Shown piece by piece: positions 44,276-54,889 of a DNA stretch of 64,000 nucleotides (position 1 is its first letter; each line of letters begins with the position of its first letter). The notes beneath the pieces are model-generated. The model had not been told where the DNA came from. It searched no databases and worked only from the letters and a program-made list of their open reading frames with translations. The position numbers and the translations under genes are program-made. Source of the stretch: Tricholoma matsutake (Eukaryota; Basidiomycota; Agaricomycetes; Agaricales; Tricholomataceae); the NCBI GenBank assembly GCA_026075535.2, contig AP026540.1, forward strand, positions 1,488,001 to 1,552,000. Direction: 5' to 3'.

Positions 44276-45207
44276 TCTGTATGTCATACTAGTGATTAGT
44301 CAGTAATTGATCTCGCAGAAAATGTGCCTCAATGACAATTAGTCTCCTTCCTTTTTGGTATATTATTATTATCATTATTATTTAACTCTCCAATCAATGG
44401 CAAGTCAGAACTTCAAGTTGTACACACATGATTGTCTGATAACCACAACATCATTGGATTCTCTCCATGCCTCATAAAGTTGTCTGCACTTGTAGTGTCT
44501 GTTTCTGCTTGGCCTATTTGGACTCCCATGGCCAAAATGTGCCTGGCCACCTTGTCAGTTCACAGATATGAAGAAAGCATGAAACTTGAGATCAACATGA
44601 TTCCTGGGATGATCCATACTCACTTCCAGCGAGGTCCACCATTGTTGATGTTGAGCCACACCCTCAAGCCACTCAATGCATAGATCTTACACAAGGTATG
44701 TGAACACTGTTTTTACAGTTACTGAATTACAATTTAAGCTTTGGATTATAGTTGTTATGCTTGTCATTGATCTATGCTGTCTCATTGTTGCTTGGCTCTC
44801 TCTTCAGTCTGGAATCAGTAGAGATACTGCCAATATTCTCTTGCACCTGTTCAAGTTTATCATCCTCACCACTCTGAGGCTCAGTATATTCCTGATGTCA
44901 GCTAGATCCTACTATAGTGTGGGTCATTTGTTGCCCAAAGTGCTTCAAGGAATATCCTAATGGCCTATCACAATGTAACTGGCATCGCTCTCCAAAGTCC
45001 AGGCCTTATAACACTGATCTATACACACAACATGTGACTTCAAGTGGCTTGCAGAAGATCCCTGAGTGCCTCTACACCACTCAGTCATTGGAGTCATGGC
45101 TCATATTTTTACTCTCTCATTCTCAAATTGAGGACCATTTGCATCTGACTTTTGCAAAGTCTCAAAGGGCATTTGATCCTGGACGGATGCATGATATATA
45201 TGACACC

Positions 45208-45377
45208 TGTTGCAAAAAGGGGAAAGCACCCGTGGGTTACAAGTGCTCAAAGAGCATGATATGGTACAGTGAAGTATATATAAGTACTGGTAACTAGGCA
45301 ATGGAGGTGGATCATGATAACAGAACAGCATCAGGACCAAAGAGTGGCCTGACACAGCTGAGCTCGATATTTCAACA
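45208..45377 (-). repeat. gag-only element, 3' LTR
   Basis: 170 bp. It differs from its partner at seven positions by hand count, five at CpG-derived sites. Confidence 0.9.
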
Positions 45378-45459
45378 CACCCCCTCGAGTGAAAGACCAT
45401 AAGATAAGTCACGTAAAAGGATACAAATAAATGAATAATGAAAATGAACAAAAATTCCA

Positions 45460-46255
45460 TCACATAGCATAGTTTTCTTCATCAGACTCATCTGCAGCTG
45501 TGGAAGCAAAGTGGGCATTGCTCATAACTTGATGATGACCCTTGTCCTCCCACTCCTTGACATCCTTTGCCTTTTGAGGGCATACACTGGTGAAGTGTCC
45601 CTTCTCCAAACAATAGAAGCATTGAATGCTACGTGTGGATAACATGGCTACATTGTCAGGTTCTTCTTTCTTGACCTCAACATTGGGCTCCAAAGAGATG
45701 ACTTGGCAACTTTCTTCGTTGAGAAGCCGGGTGATGACAAAGTCAAGTGTGAGCTCGGTAGCTTTGACAGAATCGAGGGAAATGATGACAGGTGCATAGG
45801 AAGATGGTAGCCCAGCGGTGAGAACAACAAAAATATCCTCGTTGGAGACAGACACATCAATGACTTTGAGTCTGTTTGAACAAGAGCATACCTCCCCAAT
45901 CCAACCTTCCATGGACTGGTCCTTCTTCATGGTGGCAGTGATGAAGTGGCAACAAAGCTGGAGTCAACTACTGAAACCTTGAGCATGATGAACAGAGGCG
46001 AGAGCATTCCAAATGGCTTTTGGATCACAATCTGCCATATGGGGTAACTGAGAATCTTCAACCCTCAACACAATCTCTGCTCGGCACTGAGCTTGCCTCT
46101 GTGCAAAAGCTTTCTTCTTCTTCTCATCCACCTCATCCTCACCCAATGCATCATTCCCAGTGACTAGCCCCCAGAAGCCACCCTGAATCAAGATTGCTTC
46201 CATCCGCAAAACCCATTCAGTTGAGAGATGGGAACCGAATAGATTCCGAAGACAT
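45460..46255 (-). pseudogene. copia-type Gag of the gag-only element
   Basis: A likely ATG lies at 46255 (MSSESIRFPSLN), followed by a 1-nt frame slip into EWVLRMEAILIQGGFWGLVTG. Core: AQCRAEIVLRVEDSQLPHMA, DPKAIWNALASVHHAQGFSS, TGA (CGA in relatives), MKKDQSMEGWIGEV, SNEDIFVVLTAGLPSSYAPV and TLDFVITRLLNEE. A zinc knuckle CFYCLEKGHFTSVC sits near the end; the stop is at 45460. This is a full-length copia Gag architecture (UBN2-like plus CCHC) lacking the usual protease read-through. Confidence 0.85.
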
Positions 46256-46538
46256 TGTGATAAGATAGATTAAAGATTGTCAAAGATAAGACTAGGAATG
46301 AATGAATGTATGGGCCGTATGCAAGTTGGCACAGATCACAAAGGCTGAAGCAGAAGTGCATCTCTGCAGGTTTCAAAAGTTACGCCACAAGTAAGAAAGC
46401 AGAGGTCCAGTCACTGCTGTGCACAAAGTTCTGAGCAAGGCAGAAGTACAGTCTCTGCTAAACCAAAATGTGGAAGTACAGTCTCCACAGAGATGTTGGA
46501 CACATGAGTTTTAAGCCACATGGGGTGAAGAGCACTTG

Positions 46539-46708
46539 TGTTGCAAAAAGGGGAAAGCACCCGTGGGTTACAAATGCTCAAAGAGCACGATATGGTACAG
46601 TGAAGTATATATAAGTACTGGTAACTAGGCAACGGAGGCGGATCATGATAACAGAACAGCATCAGGACCAAAGAGCAGCCTAACACAGCTGAGCTCGATA
46701 TTTCAACA
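46539..46708 (-). repeat. gag-only element, 5' LTR
   Basis: 170 bp partner LTR. The sequence just inside it (CAAGTGCTCTTCACC on the minus strand) does not match an obvious tRNA 3' end, so the primer is unknown. Confidence 0.9.
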
Positions 46709-48972
46709 ACACCCTGCCTGGAGTTCTTGCGCCCTTTTCTTCAATCACCTTACCACCTTGTTTTTGCACTATATATTGACTAGTTTAATCCTTTGACCAA
46801 TAAAATTGCAGGTATGTCTGTTAATTTTGGGGTGTGGATGAAAATTAACAAATCTTTAGGCAAAGTAGTTGCATGTGGTGCCATTATATTATACTGTTTG
46901 AACTTCCCCATCTCGATCAGATTCCTTTGTGCAAACACATTGACTATTGGGATGACTCCATCTCCACATGCTCCAACCATTTGGACAATACCACATGTTC
47001 TGGAGCCTATCAAGAAAATGGTTTTAGAATTAGACCTCCCAGGAAAGGTCTTACCTACATTTTGCAACCCACAGGGCACTACAGTAGCAGCATGGCTTAT
47101 TCCACTGCTGGCAGATTTGCAAGCCATTTGCAAGGTGTCTGGATTTGTTTCTCATGCTGCTGGGTTATTCTGTTCCTTCTGTAAATGTCATCATGATGAC
47201 ATTGAAAATCTGGATTACCATAACTGGGAACTGCAGTGGGGAACTGAAGTTCACACTCAAGCTCAGGAGTGGTCCAATCTAACAACTATCAAGGCTAAAA
47301 TAGCTTTGACTAAAGAAACTGGTGTGTGGTGGACACCACTCCATGATCTTCCATACTGGGATCCTGTTCCATATGTCATTCTAGGATTCATGCACAATTT
47401 TCTTGAATAAATCCTCCACTGTCATCTTTGAGTTCTGTGGGGCATCAGGTGAACTAAGGCTGCAATCAAATTGTTGGCAAACCTTCAACTTGATGATGAT
47501 ACTGATGATGTGGAAACTTCATCCAATTACTCTGAAGATGACTTGGATCATGCAAGTCAACACAGCAGCACTTCAGGTCTTGCAGAGCATTTGCACAATA
47601 TGGATGTTGACAACACATAAATTACATTACTCCAAGTCCTACCTCCAGCTCTACTCCTACTCCCAGTTCAAATGCCATGCCTCTTCCTTCTGGTGACTAC
47701 AATGAAGATGATGAAGCACCTGTGTCTATTGGTGGTGCATTCAACTTTATGCCTGCAGAGCTAGCTATGATTCAAGCATGCATTTCAGATGTTCAGCTTC
47801 CTACTTGGGTTCTCTCACCAAGCTTGGTGAAGCCAGTCATGGAAGCTTGAAAGCTCATGAGCTCCTCATTCTGTTCTCCATCAGATTTCCTCTTGTCATT
47901 CCAGCACTCTGGTGGAATGGCACTGAGGAACAACAGGAACTTTTATGGAACTTTTGTGAATTAGTCTGCAGCAAATATCATTGCGGGCTATTCTGTCAGC
48001 AATGCTGAAGCAGATGCTTATATGGACCACTACATTAATTACCACTCTTCTATGCAGCACCTTTTTGGTGCTGTATTTCACTCAATGCCCAACCACCACT
48101 ATGCTATGCACAATGGGGCACTACTTAAACTCTGGGGCCCACTAGCTCTGCTTAGTGAATCTCCTGGTGAGAGGATGAATGGAGATTATGGGAAAATCAA
48201 AACAAACCACCAACTTCATAAGTCCTCAATTTCTCAGATGTACTTTTATTAAGTAGTATTTTTGGAACAGAGGATATGGAGTTAACCATGCTTTGCCAGA
48301 GTGCTCATCATGGGCGCTTAGATGCACTTCTTGGCAATGATGCCTTTTGAGCCAATGCTCCTGAATTGGCTAAGATTTTACAACCAAGCACACATCCCAC
48401 TTCTTGGCCAACACACAACCTCAATGGCCCTGAAGTTGCTGCTGCTCATCAAGAGGCAATGAAAGGCACTATGACTTCTTCTTCAATATCTAAGAGTCAT
48501 TGGCCAGGACTACAATTCAGTATACACTGGTGGACCTTATGCTCTTGGCACCCTCCTGCTCCCTCCCACTGCTCAACAGTCTCGCCAAGTGGTCTTTGAG
48601 GATCAAACATACAGCTGCAATGATAGCCATGTGGGAAACAGCCATATTCAGTTCTATATCCCAACACATCCCAAGTGGTATGCTGAAGAGTGTGAGAGGC
48701 AAGATATGTCTTCGTCCTCGGTCTTGCAAGATAGATTCCACTATCTAGTAAATGGAGATATGCTAGCAAACACTGCAGCTTTGTTGCTACAGAAAGGAGG
48801 CCCCTACCCCGGGGATGAATATCATTTCATTATTGAAAAATGGTTTGAGGTCTTACCGGATCCAAGGAACCGAAAACAGTATCTCATTCTGGATTATATG
48901 CGAAATATTGAGACTGAAGTGCCCAGATATCTTGTTACGGTTTCATCACAAGTTCAATTCTGACAGGAGGGA

Positions 48973-49195
48973 CGTGATAAAATAAACTGGATTCTGAAGA
49001 ATAGACTACAAGTATGTAGAGTATTTATACTGTAGAATAAATAGGGGTTTGCAAGTTAAATATAAAACAGGGGTGAAGGCAGTATTGTAGCCAAAGAGAT
49101 AGTGGGCAAGGGGGTGATGAAATAAGTAGAAAAGGGTGACAAGATAAATTGGAAACACTGTCCGTTTGCAGTTGATTAGGGTTGCATTCATCACA
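48973..49195 (-). repeat. probable 3' LTR of the truncated Ty3-type element
   Basis: 223 bp with inverted ends CGTGATAA/TTCATCACA (TGTGAT..ATCACA if one C is a mutated T). On the minus strand a TATAAATAC box lies about 70 bp before the end and the purine tract CTGGAGGGTGTA abuts its start, consistent with the 3' LTR of the pol gene at 49228-53889. No second copy is present because the 5' end is missing. Confidence 0.6.
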
Positions 49196-49227
49196 TACAC
49201 CCTCCAGCAGTTGGCGCAGCTAACTGC

Positions 49228-52200
49228 TCAGTTTGCCCCAGCAGCAGCGGGGGCAGAAGGCTTCTCCTTGACCACAGCTTCCTTCTTCTTCTTGGAAGCT
49301 CCCTTTGCAGCTTTGATAGCCTCGAGAATCTCTGGGGACTCGGTATCTGAAATCAATTGCTCATTGTCAATCTCCATTGTGCTTGGGTCATCGTGGGCAC
49401 TGTTTGCAGCAGCACCAGTGTGTTTCGCGGTGCGTGCCTGTTGTCGTTGGTCACTGGGGCGAATCTGAGGGGCCTCGGAAGGATATGGCGAGCCCTGTTT
49501 CGCACGTTGAGCTATTGCGGCGTCTTTCCCTTTAAGAAATTGCGTGGCTGCATGCAACGATAAGCGCGTGATGGTAGCCTGTTCATGGCTAGAGTATGTG
49601 GTTCTGCCATCGGGGTGGAACTCGATGGAAGGGGTGTAGCTAGTAGCATTGGTGGAATTGGGAGGGGCATTTCATGGGATGCGCCCACCTGTCGACATGC
49701 ATGCTGAGTGCTGAGTACTTTGTTTCCTGAGTTGGAAAGATTTGTAAGTGGGTGCTATTCCTGTTGCCACACATTCCATGGTTTTCTGATTGATTGTGCT
49801 AAACTGTATTCGGCAGCTGCCAGCCAGACTGTTGAAGAATCGGGCAAATGTTTCATACCCTGCAGGTTCTGCAGTAGTGATGTTCCTGTTATGGATTTTC
49901 TGATCATAGTCAATGAAGCCGCATACGCCGCTATCAGTAGTGGTAATCAGATGGTTGGCATCATTGGGATTAGTGAGGGTGAAGGTCCCATCAGGTGAAT
50001 GTCGGAGGTTGAGATGGGACATGGCGGAATGGTCACTGATGAGGGACATGAAGCTGAGAGTGAGGGAGGATGTTGAAGCAAGTCTGGGGTCTGTGGATGG
50101 AAGTGTAGAAGGGGGACCATTTGTATTATCTGGTCCATTAGCACCCATATTAGCCCCTGGTAGAGACGGGATGATCCTTGGTAGCTCATGGATTTTTTCA
50201 ATTCCCAATAACTTGAAATATGCTCTAAGTGCATCAAGGTGTTCAATTTGATAATATGGCATCCAGGTGACATCTCCAGACTTCCACCTCATTTTGAAGA
50301 TGGTGTCAGTCCTAGCTCCAATGTGCTCTTCAATATGCTCAATGGCCCATTCACCATCAGGGGTGTCCTGGTTTCCTAATTGGGTATCTAAGTGCCCCCA
50401 AAATAACTGATCGTCATTCGGCACATGAATTCTTAACAAGGATGCATGGTATACATCATGCACACCTCTTTGCTTTAGGTGAGTAGGTAACTTAACCCTA
50501 TAGGAATAATTGTCAAAGTCCTCTAGAATTTTGTAGGGGCCAATATATTTAGGTATGAGCTTGCATGCATACCCTTTTGGGAAGGAGATATTTTTAGTTG
50601 AAATATAACACAAATCTCTGGTTACAAAGGGGCTCATACGGTGCCGTTTGTTGGCATCATGGGTCTGTTTTACTTGTGCAGCTAATATGCTATCATGCAC
50701 CTGTATCAGAGCTAGTTTGCATTGCAGGGCAAAATTCCGGACACCAGGATACTCATTAGGGCCCAAATATTCCCATATCATTGTTCTCGGCATGCGCCCG
50801 GCATTTAGGAAGAAAGGCGCAAATCCCGTACTTTCAGATCGGGTGGAATTGATGGCAAATTCCACTGCAGGTAATTTTGTGACCCAGTCCCTTTGATCCG
50901 GGCCGATACATTGGCACAACATTTGCGTTACTGTTCTGTTTGCACACTCAGTGGAGCCATCCATCTGTGGGTGGTAGGCACTTGACATTTTTAACTTTGT
51001 GCCGATTAGTTTGTGTAAGTGCTGCCAGAATTCACTAGTAAACAGCACATCTCTATCACTTATAATGTACTTGGGTAAACCATGTAGCTTATATATATGT
51101 TCAAACATGAGTTCAGCAATTTGCCGAGCGACATAATCTGTTCTACTTGGTATAAGATGTACCATTGCGGTCAATAAGTCAATTACAATGGTAATTGAGT
51201 CAAATGTTCCATCTCTATTTTTAGACTCAGGCAAAGGACCGATAAAGTCAACTCCAATTGATTCCCACGGTTGCACTGGGATTGGAAGTGGATTCAGCAA
51301 GCCATATGGCTTTTGATTGGCCAGTTTGCTCTGCTTACAGGTTTGGCAAGTTTTGCAGTAGATTCTTGTGTCATTTACCATTTCTTTCCACCACATGTGG
51401 TCCCAAAGATAATCAAGAGTTTTGTGGGTGCCTAAGTGAGCTAGTAAGGAGTGTGCCTTTGATATTACAATTTCCCAGACATTACGTCTGTTGACTGTCA
51501 CTTTCGGTATACACACAAGTTTATGTCCCTGAGTTTTCAAGTACACTAGTCCGCTCTTAGTCACTTCAAAGTTTTTGAACTCTCTTGGGTGTTCTGCAAC
51601 ATTCTTAAAGAATGGGTCTTCAATATATTTATTCTTTATTGCCTCTAGCAAATCTATGCCATCCCGCCCTCCAGACACAGCTTTAATAAGTGAGGTTTCT
51701 GGGATCAAGTTGTCAAATTTGGCGAACTCATCACCCAGAAAGTTTGTTTGGTTATGTGTGGTCAGGGCAGGCTCCCTTCAATCAGAAGTGGCATTTTGCA
51801 TGGACAAAGACATCTGAGCGCCTAACGCAGAGTTTGAGGGACTTTGTGTATCTGTGATGTTGCCTCCACTTTCTGTACCATTCTCATGGCGTTGATATGG
51901 CTTATGAGTTGTACCTTTACTTGGAGGTTTTTGGATGTGTGTGTGCCCACTCTCTGCACTATGCTCATCATGTTGTTGTGGTTTAGGTGTGCTACCTTTG
52001 CCCTCCTTTCGTACTTGTGGACCCAAGAGAACGAAATGGTCTTTCACACGTTGTGCAAATTATGCCCCAGTTTCTGGACAACCCATCTCGGCTGGACTAG
52101 GGAGTTTACGCATCTGAGGCCACCTTTCAGCCACTGCCTCCAGCCCAGCCAGCAATGGCATGGAAATTCCATGGACTTCAACATTTACTCAACTATCATC

Positions 52201-53889
52201 ATGCTGGGTGTACTCTGCTTCAGAACGAACAGTCCCAGGTGTGTCATTTGAGTAGATGTGGCTTAGTGCATCTGCTAACACATTTTCCACTCCTGGCACA
52301 TAGATAACCTCGAAATCGAACTCAGATATCTTGTCCAGCCAGCATGCCTGACGTCCAGTTAGGTCTTTCTGGTTCAAGAGGTGAATCAACCCTTTATGGT
52401 CAGTTATCCATCTAAAATGTATTCCTTGCAAGATATCTCGATGCCATAGCATCATCTTGACACCAGCAAACATTTCGATCTCATAGACCACATAGTTCTG
52501 CTGCGCCAAATTAAGCTTAGCTGAGTAGAAAGCTGCTACTCTTGTGCTGCGCCATTCTTTACCTTGACTGACAAGTCCTGAAATGCCTGTAGCACAACTG
52601 TCTGTCACCATGTAGATGGGATCGGCCTCAGCAGCATAATCTAGCAGGATGCAATAGCGGCTCCTGCTTGCTGCAATTATTTGTTTTATTTGTTTGAAGG
52701 CACGTTGGTGAGTGAAATTCCAGCAAAATGGTACAGTGTCACCAGTCAACACTGTCAACACTCCCATAGGCACTCAGACACTGGCAAGATCATTTGCAAG
52801 ATAACCCATGGAACCCAGAAATCCACAGAGTAAGTCCTGATTCATTGGCACTTTCCACACTAAAACACTGCTTATTTTAGCAGGATCCATACAAATTCCA
52901 TCAGCGTTGATGACATGGCCGAGGACCTTCAGCTCTTTGCACAGAAGCTGAAGCTTTCGTTTACTAAGGTAAAATTTCTCTTTGGTTAGAAGGTCAATAA
53001 CAGTCTTAACATGTCTGACATGTTCTCCCAGTGTACTAGAATAAATTATTATGTCATCTAGGTACACATCCATCCAGACGCCGATATATGCAGCGAAAAT
53101 ATGATTCATCAGCGCCTGGCATGTAGCAGGCGCATTACAATCACCTTGCTGTACGATGAGGCTGACCATAGTTCCATCTGGTGTAGTGACAGCCGTTTGA
53201 GGCACATGCTCAGGAATAATGCGGATCTGCTCGAATGTGTTTTTCATGTCCATTAATGACCAATGCATTTTACTGGCAATGCAATGGAGGATCCCTTCAA
53301 TATTTGGCAAAGGTGAGGCCATTTTTTTTGTATTTAGGTTTCTCATCTGAAAATCATTGACACAATGCAGGAGCGGCAGATTTGTTCCCGGCTTTACGAT
53401 CAACAACATTGGAGCAGTGCTCATTATGGCCGACTGTTTCCACTGGCTAGTGCAGAGATATGCATCTCGCTTGGCAATCCACTGTGGCCTTAGCGCTTCT
53501 GGGCAGCGTGCGGGCCGCCAAGGGTAAACCTTCTCTGCATCAATTAGTGGAATTGTGTGATTGATCGTGTGTAGCGGTGGGAGTGGTAAGTCATGCCAAA
53601 TATGCTCAACACATATTGGCTCAGCATACCTCAACAGCTCATCATGAACCCTGTCAAGTTGGTCGTCGTACATATTCATTGCCCAAGAGGCAATTCTTGT
53701 TACTGACTCTCCCCTTAAAGGTTGAGCCTCAACACTTCCAACTACTACTGTTGAAGGGTTTAGTCCAATCATTATTTGGTGCTGGAATAACCAAGGTGTC
53801 CCCAGAATTAAATCATAGCTGGATATGTTAATAATATCAAAATAACATTCTTCCTTGATATCTTGGTAGGGGGGAGGTAAAAACATCAA
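49228..53889 (-). pseudogene. second Ty3-type Pol, 5'-truncated, long C-terminal extension
   Basis: One frame with stops at 52776, 52191, about 52058 and 49674; the first two and last fit CGA to TGA. It opens within the protease (DIINISSYDLILGTPWL), so Gag and the 5' LTR are lost at about 53889. RT has VKPGTNLPLLHCVNDFQMRN and VYLDDIIIYS. RNase H: DSCATGISGLVSQ, EIEMFAGVKM, WITDHKGLIHLL. Integrase: H2C2 (HLGTHK..CKTCQTC), VDFIGPLP, SDRDVLFTSEFW, HPQMDGSTECANR. A chromodomain-like block (IEHIEEHIG..MRWKSGDVTWMPY) is followed by about 290 residues of Ser/Thr/Asn-rich extension ending EKPSAPAAAGAN at 49228. A different lineage from copies 1 and 2. Confidence 0.85.
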
Positions 53890-53900
53890 GAAAAAAAAAA

Positions 53901-54012
53901 CCCTCCCCCACAGACAAAATGGGGGAGGGGGAGGTGTAATAATATTAAATAATTAAAACTACAAAAAAACCCTCCCCACGCAAAATGTGGGGGAGGGGGA
54001 GGGGGAGGGGAT
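53901..54012. repeat. paired GC-rich stem-loops around an AT-rich spacer
   Basis: CCCTCCCCCA (53901-53910) pairs with 53920-53929, a perfect 10-bp stem. CCCTCCCCAC (53970-53979) pairs with 53987-53997 with one extra G. The two are separated by about 30 bp of AT-rich DNA, and the G-rich arms run on as GGGGGAGGGGGAGG. They start where the Ty3 pol is truncated. Confidence 0.7.
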
Positions 54013-54040
54013 GCGACCCCACTGTGCTAGATGAGTTGTC

Positions 54041-54310
54041 TGTCATTCCACCCATGATCCACCCCACAAGCAGTTGCTCGTGAGGCTGGGGGTGGGTGGC
54101 TTGTTGTCATTGTCATTCCACCGTCATCTCCTATCTGGGCACCTAGGCATTGTTCCACCCACGTTCCACCCCATGAGCAGTTGCTCGTGAGGCTGGGGGT
54201 GGGTGGTGTGTCGTCATTGTCTCCTGTCCCTGTGCCTGGGTGTTGTTCCACCCATGTTCCACCCCATGAGCAGTTGCTTGTGAGGCTGGGGGTGGGTGGC
54301 TTGTCATTGT
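54041..54310 (+). repeat. tandem repeat, ~93-107-bp unit, 3 copies
   Basis: The landmark GCAGTTGCTCGTGAGGCTGG (one C/T variant) begins at 54070, 54177 and 54270, each preceded by TTCCACCC and followed by GGGTGGGTGG. Non-coding. Confidence 0.75.
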
Positions 54311-54343
54311 TTGTCGCCATTATCCCCCATTTGGATTTCTGTC

Positions 54344-54372
54344 TTTTTTTTTTGGGGGGGGGGGGGGGGGGG
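54344..54372 (+). repeat. homopolymer junction T10 then G19
   Basis: Ten T followed by nineteen G. Long G runs are error-prone in sequencing, so the exact length is doubtful. Confidence 0.8.
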
Positions 54373-54889
54373 TGCTTACTAGGCAGGTATCCCCCCTCTG
54401 CACCCACCTAGCCTGTGTCGACAGCCTCACATCCCATTTGAAAGGGGAGGAGGGGATTGGGTGGCTGTGGGCATGTGTTGCATGTTTTTTGTTGCAGCAG
54501 GTCATCCCCAGTAGTATATAGCCTAAAAAGCAATAAATTACATTTAGTTGATTCATAAAAAGAAAAAGAAAAAAGAAAAAAACTTATCTATTGCCCAAAC
54601 AACAATTGCCATCATTTGGGCCCACGTTCTGTCCAGTCAGCTCATTTGAAGGTGGTGGTGATGGTGGCAGTGGGCGTGGGAATGATGATGGCAGGTGCAC
54701 ATGCAGTGGTGGTGGTAGAGTGGAGAGGAGGAGGAGGCAGCATTGATGATGGTGGTGGTGGTTGTGAGCTGGCAGTCATGTGTCACATGTCACGTGTCAT
54801 GCAATATGCATGTTTGCATATTCAATTAATGGCTGTAACTATGCACCTTGGTTGGGTAATACAGGTATTAGATGTATGTAGACATATAA
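54373..54889. other. non-coding, simple-sequence-rich
   Basis: An A-rich stretch (54555-54582) and GGTGGTGGTGATGG-like microsatellite text (54650-54775); no gene recognised. Confidence 0.5.

Larger units (their letters stand above)
45208..46708 (-). mobile_element. 1.5-kb LTR element encoding only Gag, TSD ACACC
   Basis: Two 170-bp LTRs (TGTTGCAA..TTTCAACA on the plus strand) bound an 1161-bp interior; ACACC is duplicated at 45203-45207 and 46709-46713. The interior encodes a copia-type Gag and nothing else: no protease, integrase, RT or RNase H. A purine tract (GAGGGGGTG) abuts the 3' LTR. It is a natural non-autonomous element resembling plant TR-GAG elements. It inserted into the Tnp2-like transposase gene. 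Confidence 0.9.
44432..48972 (+). pseudogene. Tnp2/Plavaka-like (CACTA-type) transposase, decayed and interrupted
   Basis: N-terminal remnants: VAWLSLQSGISRDTANILLH (44796 on) and WVICCPKCFKEYPNGLSQC (44920 on), then ESWLIFLLSHSQIEDHL. At 45207 a gag-only LTR element interrupts. Beyond it, SPYHLVFALYID*FNPLTNK IAG (TAG at an expected Trp), PISIRFLCANTL, PHAPTIWTIPHVLEPIKKMV, GFVSHAAGLFCSFCKCHHDD IENLDYHNW and WTPLHDLPYWDPVPY..MHNFLE. Later pieces: MPNHHYAMHNGALLKLWGPL, SPGERMNGDYGKIKTN (48085-48210), and HVGNSHIQFY near 48640. These match the family order I know for basidiomycete Tnp2-like transposases. Many stops and frameshifts. Confidence 0.65.

Noticed and set aside
48589..48963. Separate plus-strand retroelement pol tail before the LTR at 48973
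   Set aside because: A GGAGGGA purine run before the LTR is suggestive, but the coding (HVGNSHIQFY) fits the Tnp2-like transposase tail better, and the TATA box orientation fits a minus-strand LTR.
54344..54372. T10-G19 junction as a biological signal
   Set aside because: Long G homopolymers are prone to sequencing and assembly error; kept only as a repeat annotation.
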